64,000 bases of DNA. Source: Actinomycetota bacterium (GTDB lineage Bacteria; Actinomycetota; Actinomycetes; S36-B12; UBA10799). The notes under the pieces are model-generated. The model was not told the origin of the DNA. It worked only from the letters and a program-made list of their open reading frames with translations, and did not search any database. The stretch covers positions 248,001-312,000 of the forward strand of contig JACJWU010000003.1 of NCBI GenBank assembly GCA_020636995.1. Direction: 5' to 3'. Positions 53,234 to 62,447 of this stretch are shown piece after piece. A program made the position numbers and the translations under genes. The stretch's first letter is position 1, and the number at the start of each line of letters is the position of its first letter.

Positions 53234-54058
53234 ATGGCAATGCGCGTTCAGGCCGTGACCAGCGGCTCCGCTCGTGCGAGATTCCGCCTGATCTGGTCGT
53301 TCGCGCAACGGGACCTGAAAGCGCGTTTCACGGCCACGAGTCTGGGGCTGCTGTGGACCCTGATCGTGCCCCTGGCGACCGTCGTCATCTACAGCGTGGT
53401 TTTCAGCGTCATCTTCCGCGCACAGGCGCCGGCGATGGGCAACGGCAAGACGGTCTTCGCCGCGTGGTTCTTCTGTGGTCTGGTGACGTGGAACATCTTC
53501 TCCCAGATCTCGCATACCGGCATGGCCTCCATCCTCAACATGGGCGCCATGATGCAGAAGGTCTACATCCCCTCCTACGTACCGGTCATCTCGTCGGGGT
53601 TGTCCATCGGCATCGAGCGGCTCCTGGAAGCGGGCGTCATGTTGCTCGTGATGCTGCTGTTCCTGAACATCGGCTGGACGTGGTTGTTGTATCCGTTCGT
53701 GGTCGCGACGGTCGCGGTGTTCGCGATGGCCGTGGGCTACATGCTGGCGGTGTCCATCGTGTACCTCCGCGACACCGGCCAGATCTTCGCCATCTTCACG
53801 CAGTTGTGGTTCTTCCTGACGCCGATCATGTACCCCCTGGACCTCATCCCGGAGGACTGGCACGGCATCCCACTGCGGGAACTGTTCTACCTCAATCCGA
53901 TGACCAGTTTTGTGAACATCAGTCGTGATCTGGTCTACTCGCTGCAACTGCCGAGCCTCGGTGCGGTTCTCTACGCCCTTGCCTGGACCGCGGCGGCTCT
54001 CGTGGGTGCCAGGGTGGTCTACCTGCGCTGGGGCCAGGACGTGAGCGAGTCCATCTGA
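53234..54058 (+). CDS. Polysaccharide ABC transporter permease (Wzm-like)
   Basis: 274 residues from ATG 53234. The ABC-2 permease fold has an amphipathic N-terminal interface helix (RFRLIWSFAQRDLKARF), then six TM helices, with TSLGLLWTLIVPLATVVIYSVVFSV first and a conserved FFLTPIMYPLDLIPE segment before the last pair. Wzm/RfbA-type exporters move undecaprenyl-linked O-antigen, teichoic acid or galactan chains. The ATP-binding partner is at 55264. Its last base is the first base of the next glycosyltransferase ATG. Confidence 0.9.
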   Translation: MAMRVQAVTSGSARARFRLIWSFAQRDLKARFTATSLGLLWTLIVPLATVVIYSVVFSVIFRAQAPAMGNGKTVFAAWFFCGLVTWNIFSQISHTGMASILNMGAMMQKVYIPSYVPVISSGLSIGIERLLEAGVMLLVMLLFLNIGWTWLLYPFVVATVAVFAMAVGYMLAVSIVYLRDTGQIFAIFTQLWFFLTPIMYPLDLIPEDWHGIPLRELFYLNPMTSFVNISRDLVYSLQLPSLGAVLYALAWTAAALVGARVVYLRWGQDVSESI

Positions 54059-55143
54059 TGCCCGAGTTCTCGGTGATCATGCCCACCTACAACTTCGCGA
54101 GATACCTCGAGGAGGCTGTGGGTTCGGTACTGGCCCAGACAGATCCCGACTGGGAACTGATCGTCGTCGATGACGGGTCCACCGACGACACCTGGGCGGT
54201 CCTCTCAGCGATCGACCACCCACAGATCACGGCGATCCGGCACGATCACAACCAAGGCATCTCGGGGGCGTTCAACACGGGGCTCGCCGCGGCCACCGGC
54301 ACGTGGATATGCAACCTCGACAGCGACGACCGCTACCTGCCGACATTCCTGCAGCGCCAACGCGAGTTCCTGCGGGCCCACCCCGATGTCGACGTCACCG
54401 CCACATGGGTCCGGGAGATCGGAGCCGATGGCTCTCCCGTCAGTGGGACCTACGAGGCCTGGTTCAACAGGCACAGGGATCTCAACGATCCCGAGGTCTG
54501 GATCTACCAGAACCCGGTGTGCCACAACGCCACCGCAGTGCGCCACAGCCTGCACGAAGAACTCGGCGGGGAGCACCCGCAGATGCGCAGTTCGGTGGAC
54601 TGGGAGAAGTGGGTACGCATGCTGGCCGCAGGCGCTCGCTTCGGGGTGATCCCGGAGGTGCTGGTCGAGAGCCGGGTGCACGGGGCCAACATGAGCCATG
54701 ATCCACCAGCCGTCCGGTTCCAGGACTGGGCGATCATGACCCGCGACACCCTCACGGGCTGGTTGCAGCGGATCGGTCGCGACGACCTGGTCGCACGCAA
54801 CCTGGCCCACTTCCTGCTGGAGCCGAGGATCGCCGACATGGAACTCAGCGAATTGACAGAACTGCTGGGAACCGCCACGGGGTTGCCTCCGGCATCGTTG
54901 GCCGGGATTGCCCCCGGACTACGCCTCGCCGCTGTTTCGCAGCGGGATCATTCCGAGGAGATCGCGGCGACCCTGAGCGCCTACGCCGCGCACGTGCAGT
55001 CCTTATTGGCCGACTACTCGGTCCTGGAATCCGAGCTGTCATCGTCGCGAGCCCAGCTTGCCGAGACCAGGTCGCAACTCGCAACCGTTCTCGATTCCCG
55101 GTCCTACCGCTGGGGTCAGAAGCTGCGCCGCGTCCTGCCCTGA
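54058..55143 (+). CDS. GT2 family glycosyltransferase with C-terminal coiled coil
   Basis: 361 residues. The GT-A domain starts EFSVIMPTYNFARYLEEAV, with IVVDDGSTDDTWAVLSAI and the DxD segment ICNLDSDDRYLP. The catalytic-base region is SVDWEKWVRMLAAG. The last 60 residues (SLLADYSVLESELSSSRAQLAETRSQL) form a coiled coil that could bind another locus protein or the membrane. It overlaps the permease stop by one base and precedes the ATP-binding gene, so it is probably the chain-extending enzyme coupled to export. Confidence 0.87.
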   Translation: MPEFSVIMPTYNFARYLEEAVGSVLAQTDPDWELIVVDDGSTDDTWAVLSAIDHPQITAIRHDHNQGISGAFNTGLAAATGTWICNLDSDDRYLPTFLQRQREFLRAHPDVDVTATWVREIGADGSPVSGTYEAWFNRHRDLNDPEVWIYQNPVCHNATAVRHSLHEELGGEHPQMRSSVDWEKWVRMLAAGARFGVIPEVLVESRVHGANMSHDPPAVRFQDWAIMTRDTLTGWLQRIGRDDLVARNLAHFLLEPRIADMELSELTELLGTATGLPPASLAGIAPGLRLAAVSQRDHSEEIAATLSAYAAHVQSLLADYSVLESELSSSRAQLAETRSQLATVLDSRSYRWGQKLRRVLP

Positions 55144-55263
55144 CGGTGGCAGAGCACCCACCTGCTGCGCGATACAGTCGGAGCAACGTTTCCGGAGGGT
55201 ACAGATGCAGCGACGAGGCTCACAGTCGGGAATGGCCCGGCCGCGCATCGCGGAGGCCCGTTG

Positions 55264-56481
55264 ATGGAGAACGCCGTGGAGGCCGTCGGCCTGTCCAAAC
55301 GCTTCCGTGTCCATCGGGAACGGCGCACGCTGCTCAAGGAACGCCTCATCCGTGGCCGGTCCAGCACCGAGGCGCAGTACTTCTGGGCATTGAAGGACGC
55401 CACGTTCTCGGTACCCCGCGGCTCGTCACTCGGACTGATCGGTCACAACGGGTCCGGCAAGTCCACAGCTCTTAAGGTGATGACCGGGATCTACCGTCCG
55501 ACCGAGGGTCACGTCACCGTCAACGGCTCGGTATCGGCCCTGCTCGAGGTGGGCGCCGGCTTCCATCCCGAACTGACCGGTCGGGAGAACATCCGTCTCA
55601 ACGCCACGATCCTCGGATTCACTACGAAACAGATCAACGGACTGATGGACCAGATCATCGAGTTCGCGGACATCGGCGACTTCATCGACAGCCCGGTGAA
55701 GCACTACTCCAGTGGGATGTACGTCCGGCTCGGGTTCGCCGTGGCGGTGATGGTGCGCCCGGAGATCCTGATCGTGGACGAAGTGATCGCGGTGGGCGAC
55801 GAAGAGTTCCAGCGCAAGTGTTTCGACTACCTGCACGGACTACGCAAACACGGCACCAGCATGATCATCGTCTCTCACGGACTCAGCAACATCACCGACC
55901 TGTGCGACGAGGCGATCTGGCTCGAACACGGCCACATGCGCGACATCGGGCCCTCGGCAGATGTGACCCGGGCCTATCTCGACGACGTCAACGCCCGGGA
56001 GATCGCGCGCGCGGTGAACACGCAGCCCGTCAGCGACGACACTCCGCTCGAGGCCGCCCGACGCGGTTCGGGGGAGATCCGGTTCCGCGGCCTCGAGCCG
56101 TTCACCGACGGTGACCAGAGTGCCGGCGTGATCATCAGTGGCAATGCCGCGAGGTTGCGCGTCCACTACGAGGCCCGCGAGCCGGTGTCCGACGCGATCG
56201 TCGAGATGACCTTCAACGACACCCAACAGATCCCCGTGCTCACCCTGACTACCCAGACGATGGGGCCCCTGTCGATCCCCGCCGGCCGAGGCCACCTCGA
56301 CTTCGTCACCGACGCGTTCCTGCTGCTCAGCGGCTCGTACGACGTCAACGTGACGATCACCGCCGAGGGTCGCACACTCGACGCGGTGCCGGAGGCCGCG
56401 GAGGTGATCGTCCGAGCCCAGGGCATCGAGTCCGGAGGCACCTACCTGCAGCACGGGCGCTGGGAACTCGGCGACGGATAG
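55264..56481 (+). CDS. Polysaccharide ABC transporter ATP-binding protein (Wzt-like, with C-terminal glycan-binding domain)
   Basis: 405 residues. The nucleotide-binding domain has Walker A GHNGSGKST (near residues 58-66), signature motif YSSGMYVRLGF and Walker B ILIVDEVIAVGD with the following H-loop IIVSHGLSNI. The C-terminal 150 residues (RFRGLEPFTDGD to the end) are beta-rich and match the Wzt carbohydrate-binding domain that recognises a modified non-reducing chain end before export. That fits the methyltransferase and acetyltransferase in this locus. A TTG at 55261 just before the ATG is a minor alternative. Confidence 0.93.
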   Translation: MENAVEAVGLSKRFRVHRERRTLLKERLIRGRSSTEAQYFWALKDATFSVPRGSSLGLIGHNGSGKSTALKVMTGIYRPTEGHVTVNGSVSALLEVGAGFHPELTGRENIRLNATILGFTTKQINGLMDQIIEFADIGDFIDSPVKHYSSGMYVRLGFAVAVMVRPEILIVDEVIAVGDEEFQRKCFDYLHGLRKHGTSMIIVSHGLSNITDLCDEAIWLEHGHMRDIGPSADVTRAYLDDVNAREIARAVNTQPVSDDTPLEAARRGSGEIRFRGLEPFTDGDQSAGVIISGNAARLRVHYEAREPVSDAIVEMTFNDTQQIPVLTLTTQTMGPLSIPAGRGHLDFVTDAFLLLSGSYDVNVTITAEGRTLDAVPEAAEVIVRAQGIESGGTYLQHGRWELGDG

Positions 56482-56490
56482 GGTGCGATC

Positions 56491-57618
56491 GTGGCCCTGT
56501 TCAGCATCCTCCTGCCCTGCCACAATTACGGGCAATACGTGGCCGAGGCCATCGAATCGGTGCTCGGCCAGACGTGGCCGGACCTCGAACTGATCGTCAT
56601 CGACGACGCCTCGACGGACGACAGTTGGTCGATCATCGAGGGGTTCGACGATCCACGGGTGACTGCGGTGCGAGCCGAACGCAACCGCGGTCTCGGGGCG
56701 ACCCTCAACGTGGCTCTGGCCATGAGCACAGGCGATGTCGTGGGTGTGCTGAACGCCGACGATCGCTATCCCCCGCACGCGTTGCAGCGTTACCACGACG
56801 CGTTCACGGATCACCCCGACGTCGGCGTGATCGGTAGTTACGTCCGGACCATCGATGCGTTGGGCAACCAGTCGTCCCAGATGCAGACGGAGAACTTCTA
56901 CAACACCCAACGCGACCTGGCCGATCCCGCGCAGTGGGTGTTCCAGAATCCGCTGGCCGGTGGCGCCCTCATCCGACGCAGCGTCCTGGATTCGGTGGGA
57001 GGCTTCGGGGAGGACTGCGACCCCATCGTGGACTGGGACCTGTGGGCTCGTTGCCTGGCCGCCGGCATCCCCATGGTGGTCGTGCCCGAGGTGCTCTACG
57101 AGTGGCGGATGCACGGCCACAACATCACAGGCTCCGACCCTTCCTGGACCCTGCGCTGCTACGCGTCGCTGTGCAACAGGACCTTCCACCCCTACCTGCG
57201 GGATGCCGGACGCCAGGACCTCATCGAGCGCAACCTCGCGATCTTCCTGACCCACGACGTCATGGCCGATCAGGATGACGCATTCCGGGCAGATGTGGTC
57301 GCGAACCTCGTCACAGCGCAGGATGAACCGGCGTTCGTCGCTGCGCTGGGCGTGATCGCCACGGAGATCAAGCAACTGCGTAGCGATGCGGTCGCCCTGC
57401 GGCGGACAGAAGCCGACCTTCGATGGTGGCGCGACGCGGCAGCAGACCTCGAGGCGGAGATGGCCGAGCGCAATCGCGAGGTTCACGCGGCATGGGATCG
57501 ACTCCGGGCGATGGAGGCCGAACACCGGGAGGCGGAAGAGACCCTGGCGAGGATCCGGAACCACCCCGCCTACCGGGCCGTGCGAAAGGCGCGCAACTCG
57601 GTGCGGCGCTCGCAGTGA
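56491..57618 (+). CDS. GT2 family glycosyltransferase
   Basis: 375 residues from GTG 56491. The GT-A motifs are LFSILLPCHNYGQYVAEAIE, LIVIDDASTDDSWSIIEG and the metal-binding VLNADDRYPPHAL, with DWDLWARCLAAG as a likely catalytic region. The C-terminal third (TEADLRWWRDAAADLEAEMA, MEAEHREAEETL) is a predicted coiled coil, like the GT2 at 54058. A TAGGGT hexamer at 56479-56484 overlaps the Wzt stop and lies 6 nt before the GTG, so this gene may also have its own leaderless promoter. Confidence 0.86.
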   Translation: MALFSILLPCHNYGQYVAEAIESVLGQTWPDLELIVIDDASTDDSWSIIEGFDDPRVTAVRAERNRGLGATLNVALAMSTGDVVGVLNADDRYPPHALQRYHDAFTDHPDVGVIGSYVRTIDALGNQSSQMQTENFYNTQRDLADPAQWVFQNPLAGGALIRRSVLDSVGGFGEDCDPIVDWDLWARCLAAGIPMVVVPEVLYEWRMHGHNITGSDPSWTLRCYASLCNRTFHPYLRDAGRQDLIERNLAIFLTHDVMADQDDAFRADVVANLVTAQDEPAFVAALGVIATEIKQLRSDAVALRRTEADLRWWRDAAADLEAEMAERNREVHAAWDRLRAMEAEHREAEETLARIRNHPAYRAVRKARNSVRRSQ

Positions 57619-57625
57619 CCCCGGG

Positions 57626-58768
57626 TCAGCGCTGCTCGTACAACGTCCGAGAGCCAAGGATGCGGGCGAACAGCTGAGGCCGATCGATTCGACGCTGCTT
57701 GGCGATGGCCGTCAACAGTCGGAGGAACTCCAGTCCTGCGGCGTCCCAGTCCTGCCACCCCTGTGCGGTGACGACGGCCCCCGCCCGTAGACGCTCCAGC
57801 AGATCCCGATCCTCGACGAGGCGGGCGATGGCCGCAGCCGCCGCCGCCGGGTCGTCGGTGGGCACCACCAGTCCGTTGACGCCGTCCCGGACGTACTCGT
57901 CGTGGCCGGTCACGTCGTTGGTGACGACCGTGCCGCCGCAGTGGAACATCTCCAGTGGCGGACCGTACATCCCCTCCACCTGGCTGAGTTTGAGCAGCAC
58001 GTCACAGGACCGGTAGACCTCAGCGGTCCGATCGGCCGGGATGCGGGAGATCACCTTGGTGACCCCGTTCATGCGGTCGACCTGTGAGGGTGTGAGCAGC
58101 CAGACCTCGGAGGCGCCGCCGTCGAGTGCTGCCTGGACAGCCGTCTCGATTCCCTTCATCGCGGCCATACTTCCCTCGACCAGCACGCGCAGGCCCGCTT
58201 CCGGCCGGGGTTGCAGCACAGGACCGGCCGTGCCGTACCGGGACTTGTCGATCCCGTTGCGGCACAGGAACGAGATCATCCCGTGCTGGAAGCCCAGATA
58301 CATCTGCAGCCACGTGGCGATGGTGATCGCCGGCAGCCCCATCGTGTAGGTCAATTCGGCCAGACCTGCCGACTCCCGGTCCGGCCCGACGGCGTAGAAG
58401 CGCGACTCCGCGCTCTGCACGAAGTACACCGCGTGCTGGAAACGCACCCGGGGAAGTTCGTAGACGGTCGGCCACCACGTGGCGATCGCGATGTCGAAGT
58501 CCCGGTCGGCGATCTGGTCGAACGTTGCGAACTCCAATTGACGCAGCGCCGGATGCCAGTCCGGAGCAGCATGGTCCAGCGGGAACATGGGCACGATGAC
58601 GACCTCGCAGCCTGCCTGCTGCGCGCGGACCGCGTGCTCGAAGATGACGTAGGTTCCGCCGCTGATGTCCGCGGATCCGATGAGGAAGACGATCCGCAGG
58701 TTCTCGGCGGTGCTCAGGTCGGGGCTGTAGCGGGAGTAGAAGTCGTAGAGCCACGGGTTGAAAGTCAT
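57626..58768 (-). CDS. Glycosyltransferase (GT1/GT4 type)
   Basis: 380 residues from ATG 58768, overlapping the stop of the COG5610-like gene as ATGA. GT-B features are RIVFLIGSADISGGTYVIFE at the N-terminus, IATWWPTVYELPRVRFQHAV, GLRVLVEGSMAAMKGIETAV (the donor-side Rossmann start) and the C-terminal nucleotide-sugar site LSQVEGMYGPPLEMFHCGGT with an E-x7-E pattern, then VTNDVTGHDEYVRDGVNGLV. Similar sequences occur in rhamnosyl-type and WsaE-like glycosyltransferases. Acceptor unknown. It is on the opposite strand to the ABC exporter block. Confidence 0.85.
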   Translation of the reverse strand: MTFNPWLYDFYSRYSPDLSTAENLRIVFLIGSADISGGTYVIFEHAVRAQQAGCEVVIVPMFPLDHAAPDWHPALRQLEFATFDQIADRDFDIAIATWWPTVYELPRVRFQHAVYFVQSAESRFYAVGPDRESAGLAELTYTMGLPAITIATWLQMYLGFQHGMISFLCRNGIDKSRYGTAGPVLQPRPEAGLRVLVEGSMAAMKGIETAVQAALDGGASEVWLLTPSQVDRMNGVTKVISRIPADRTAEVYRSCDVLLKLSQVEGMYGPPLEMFHCGGTVVTNDVTGHDEYVRDGVNGLVVPTDDPAAAAAAIARLVEDRDLLERLRAGAVVTAQGWQDWDAAGLEFLRLLTAIAKQRRIDRPQLFARILGSRTLYEQR

Positions 58769-61572
58769 CGCATCCTCGCCAACGCCACCAGCGAATCGAC
58801 CGGAGCCCACGCGCGATACCCCTCGGGCCAGCCACTGGCCCTCATGCCCTCGCCGACCAACGTCGCCAGGTCGCCGTCCAGCCAGTCGGGCCCGGGGACC
58901 ACCTTGCCGAAGGTGGTCGAGTTCAGCGCGCCGAAGGAGTCGTCGTGGTCGGAGTCGAACCAGATGTCGGCCAGTCCGTGCGTGGGGGAACACCACAAGT
59001 CCTTGGTCCACGCAGCGATCTCGGGTCGCAGCACCTGCGTGGTCAGACCGAAACCGCTCATCCAGGTCGCGACGATGTCGGCGACCTCCAGGGTCCCCGA
59101 CTGGAAAGCGGCGATTCCGGGGCTGACGTGGCCGGACTCCTTCTCGCTCACCGGCATCACGGTGCCGTCGACGGTCTCGAAGCCGATCGTTGAGGGTACG
59201 TCCGGGGTCCACGGCCGCTCCAGCACCGCCGGTGGGTCGGCGTACTCGAACTCCTCCCCGATACTGCCGTCGAACGCCACGCCGATCTTGCGGCTGTTCG
59301 GCGGTTGGGCGTTCAGGAACGGGAACAGCCCGAGGTATACCCCCACCGAGGAGCGGATGCCGAGCGCGCGCACGAGGTTGTCCTGGATCGTGCCACGCCA
59401 ACCGATGTCGCACACGATGAACGGAGTGCCAATTGTCGTGCGCGACTCGACGTAGCGCCGAAGCGCATCTCGGGCGGTCGCCACATGTGCGGAGAGCTTC
59501 TCCTCGACCTGCGGATCAGCCAGGAAGGCCTCCACCCGTGGATCCCGGCGGGCATCGGTCAACACCTCGTCCGCGACCAGACCCGCCGCAGCGATCTGCT
59601 CGTCGAAGTCCAGGGGGTCGACGCCGATGCTCACCAACATCGCAGTGACCGACTGGCGGGCGTACATCGACCACATCCGTTGCAGCGAGAAGCGGTAGGG
59701 CGCCTGCAGGGACGCCCCGAACGTTGCCCGCCGGCTCAACGCAAGGTGGATCGGCACGACGGCAGGCACGCCCGGGGGTCGCAGGATCGGCTCGACGATC
59801 TCGTGGACCTGGGCCAGGAACAGGCCCTCCCGGCTGACGTAGTGGATTCGGTCGGCACCGCTGCGGTACGCCTCCTCCAGCCCTCGCGCCACCAGTGCGA
59901 CGGCGACCGGAGCTGCGTGTCGCCCCGCCGTGCGATGGGGGTCGTCCGAGGGATTCTCGGCGTCATGACCATCCAGCAGGGAGCGCAACTGCGCGGTGCA
60001 GGACGGCAGATCGTCCCGGCCGAACTCGCCGGGTCCCGGGAAGCGGTCCACGCGCTGCACGTGGATCGCATGGCCCCCAGCAGCCACCTGGACGTCGACA
60101 TCGGAGTGCACGTTGTCCCCGATGTGCAGGTGGTCCTGAGGGGTTACCCCGAAGTCCCTACGGATGAGGTCGAGCAGTGCGCCCCCGAGCCGCTTCGACG
60201 CCCGGCGTTGCACGGAGACGTAGACCGGGACCTCTGCGAACGACGGTGCCACCCCGCGGACCACATCCGCCAAGTCGTCCTCGCGCATGTAGAAATCGCT
60301 GGCGATGACCCGGTGCGGGTGGTCGAGTGCGGCGATGTCGTCGCGAGCTCGGCTGAGGGCCACCTCATCGGCGATCTCGGCAGCCACGAGTTGCGCGACC
60401 ACTTCGTCGGCAACGCCCAGTTCAGCGGCCGTGACACGCAGGACGTCGGTGAGTTCGTACTCCTGCATCGGGTCATCGGCGGCCAGTTGCGCCTCGACAC
60501 CCACCCGGACCGCCATCGCCTCGAAGACATCCTCTAGCTTCGCCCCGGGCTGCAACACCATCCTGCGCGCCGTGGCCAGCTTCGCCGCATCAGCGGGGCG
60601 ATCCCGCACGACGAGGGTGTCCCACACGTCGATCGAGAGCAACCGCGGGCTCACCACCGACACGAGCTCGGCCACGCCGGCGGTCTTCACCACGCCGTCC
60701 GGGCCGTGCAGGGTCGCGTCCCCCCACTGCAGTTCGGGCGGGAGCTGAGCCGGCGCAGGGGTGATGACATCCAGATGCTTCGCGTTGATCGCGGCACCCC
60801 GACGGATCCCGGTTTCGATGTAGTCCTGTACGGGCCGACCCGCCCAAGCCTCGTCGTAGTCGGCCAACAGCCCTCGCAGTCGGCGGCCTTTCAGGATCCT
60901 GAGATCATCGGCGATCCGACTGCGTGCCTGGCTTTGGTCCGCAGTGGCGCTGGGCTGCCGCTTGCGCGGCATGCGCTTGCGGATCGACACCGGGATGCTG
61001 CGCCGCAAAGCGTTCACCTGGGCTTTGGGAGACACCTCCAGGGGCAGTAGTCGTGCCACCTCGTCACGGGCGGCGAGCAGTTGCTCCTCCAGCAGCTCGA
61101 TGCGTTGCTCCTGACCCTTGATCGCGTCTTCGAGATCGTGCACACGACCACGCAGGTAGTCGCGCTCGTCGTCGGCCGCAGTCAACGCATACCCCGCGGA
61201 CCAGCGCACCACGGCATCCGACAGCAGCCAGGACTGGTCCCCGCCGGCGAAGACCGTCAATCCGTTCGACAACTCGACATGCGGGCTATCGGCGCCCGGG
61301 GGACTCTGGGCGACGATCATCAACCCTCCCTCGTCCATCAACGAGGGGTCCGGGACACGCGCCTGCGCCACGACGAGGTCGGCAGGCTGATCCGGGTCGG
61401 CCGCACGCACGTCGGCCAGACTTCGCAGGAGATCGAAGGCTTGTCCTCCGGTGAGATCGTGCACGGTCTCCGGGACGGCGACAGCGAAAAGGTCGCTGAA
61501 GAAGCGCCGGTGCGTGAACCAGTCCACGCCTGCATCGGGCACCGGGACCGGCCCCCCTGGAGGTCGCCACAT
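58765..61572 (-). CDS. Large HAD-superfamily protein (COG5610-like) with coiled coil
   Basis: 935 residues from ATG 61572. TAGGGT (61580-61585 on the minus strand) lies exactly 7 nt upstream, so I reject the longer frame that begins at 61845. Residues about 1-125 are a globular N-terminal part. A coiled coil follows (VHDLEDAIKGQEQRIELLEE), then a HAD phosphatase core with LLSIDVWDTLVVRDRPAD, IASDFYMREDDLADVVRG and DHLHIGDNVHSDVDVQVA. The C-terminal half has the paired motifs RIHYVSREGLFLAQ and FIVCDIGWRGTIQDNLVRAL that I associate with COG5610 proteins in O-antigen and rhamnan loci. The biochemical role is unknown. It is coupled by ATGA to the glycosyltransferase at 57626. Confidence 0.8.
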   Translation of the reverse strand: MWRPPGGPVPVPDAGVDWFTHRRFFSDLFAVAVPETVHDLTGGQAFDLLRSLADVRAADPDQPADLVVAQARVPDPSLMDEGGLMIVAQSPPGADSPHVELSNGLTVFAGGDQSWLLSDAVVRWSAGYALTAADDERDYLRGRVHDLEDAIKGQEQRIELLEEQLLAARDEVARLLPLEVSPKAQVNALRRSIPVSIRKRMPRKRQPSATADQSQARSRIADDLRILKGRRLRGLLADYDEAWAGRPVQDYIETGIRRGAAINAKHLDVITPAPAQLPPELQWGDATLHGPDGVVKTAGVAELVSVVSPRLLSIDVWDTLVVRDRPADAAKLATARRMVLQPGAKLEDVFEAMAVRVGVEAQLAADDPMQEYELTDVLRVTAAELGVADEVVAQLVAAEIADEVALSRARDDIAALDHPHRVIASDFYMREDDLADVVRGVAPSFAEVPVYVSVQRRASKRLGGALLDLIRRDFGVTPQDHLHIGDNVHSDVDVQVAAGGHAIHVQRVDRFPGPGEFGRDDLPSCTAQLRSLLDGHDAENPSDDPHRTAGRHAAPVAVALVARGLEEAYRSGADRIHYVSREGLFLAQVHEIVEPILRPPGVPAVVPIHLALSRRATFGASLQAPYRFSLQRMWSMYARQSVTAMLVSIGVDPLDFDEQIAAAGLVADEVLTDARRDPRVEAFLADPQVEEKLSAHVATARDALRRYVESRTTIGTPFIVCDIGWRGTIQDNLVRALGIRSSVGVYLGLFPFLNAQPPNSRKIGVAFDGSIGEEFEYADPPAVLERPWTPDVPSTIGFETVDGTVMPVSEKESGHVSPGIAAFQSGTLEVADIVATWMSGFGLTTQVLRPEIAAWTKDLWCSPTHGLADIWFDSDHDDSFGALNSTTFGKVVPGPDWLDGDLATLVGEGMRASGWPEGYRAWAPVDSLVALARMR

Positions 61573-61586
61573 GGCTGCCACCCTAC

Positions 61587-62447
61587 CTACTGTCCCGAGG
61601 CGGCCCTGACCTCCCGCAAGGCGGACTGCGGTATTCGGCCGGTCCGGCGTCGCCATGCGGCCTTGACTCCGGCTCGCATCGCGGCCCGCTGCTCGGGGGC
61701 CTTGGCGGCCAGCAGACTGGCCATCACCAGGCGCCGGGCCGACACCAACGCCCAGCGTGGATGCCGTCGTCCGTGTCGTCGCAACAGCAGCAATCCGTTC
61801 CGGGTGATGTAGTAGCGGCGGAACGGCGCGTGCCCGCTGGCCCACACCTGGTGGCCGAACACCGTGACGAAATGCCCCTCCCCCAACGCATGATCGAACT
61901 CCACCGGCGCCACGCAGATGTCGAAACCCGCATCTGCCAACCGCAGGCAGGCGTCGGTGTCGACGCCGTCGATGACCAGGGACTCGTCGAACCCTCCGAT
62001 ACCCGCGAGTGCCTCGACGCTGAACAGGGTGCCCGACTGGATCGATTCGGCCACCACCATGACGCCGTCGTGCCAGGCACCGCGATGTGTCAGACCCGAG
62101 AACTCGGCCGCACCCATCGCGGCCGGGGAGAGCCCCTGCTGCTGGGCCCGGGTCCAGGCAGCCAGCAGTTGCGCGACGTAGTCGTCGGGGAACTGCGAGT
62201 CCTGGTCCACGGTCAGCACGTGCGTCGCGCCGCGTTCGGCCGCGGCTCTGATCCCAGCGTTCAGAGCGGCGGCGATACCGAGGTTGTGTTCCTGCCGGAT
62301 CACGTGCACCCCTGAGAAGCGCACCGGCACGGCGGAGCCGTCGTCGACGGCGACGACCTCAGCCACCTGCCGAGCCAGTGCCTGAAGCGCGTCCTGGGTC
62401 TGTGGCGGCGGGTCCAGGACGGTGGCAACCGCGGCGATACGGATCAA
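61587..62447 (-). CDS. GT2 family glycosyltransferase (rhamnosyltransferase-like)
   Basis: 286 residues from a TTG at 62447 that overlaps the rmlA stop (TTGA). The GT2 motifs are EVVAVDDGSAVPVRF (short nucleotide-binding strand), IRQEHNLGIAAALNAGIRAA and the metal site LTVDQDSQFPDDYVAQLL (DQD). The later GIGGFDESLVIDGVDTDACL fits rhamnosyltransferases of the RfbN/WbbL type. Overlap with rmlA and the divergent rmlB nearby support use of dTDP-rhamnose as donor. Confidence 0.87.
   Translation of the reverse strand: MIRIAAVATVLDPPPQTQDALQALARQVAEVVAVDDGSAVPVRFSGVHVIRQEHNLGIAAALNAGIRAAAERGATHVLTVDQDSQFPDDYVAQLLAAWTRAQQQGLSPAAMGAAEFSGLTHRGAWHDGVMVVAESIQSGTLFSVEALAGIGGFDESLVIDGVDTDACLRLADAGFDICVAPVEFDHALGEGHFVTVFGHQVWASGHAPFRRYYITRNGLLLLRRHGRRHPRWALVSARRLVMASLLAAKAPEQRAAMRAGVKAAWRRRTGRIPQSALREVRAASGQ

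Noticed and set aside
58765..61845. A longer reading frame adding 91 residues to the HAD protein
   Set aside because: The extension is Arg/Pro/Gly-rich shadow sequence of the GT2 gene, and a -10 hexamer sits 7 nt before the ATG at 61572.
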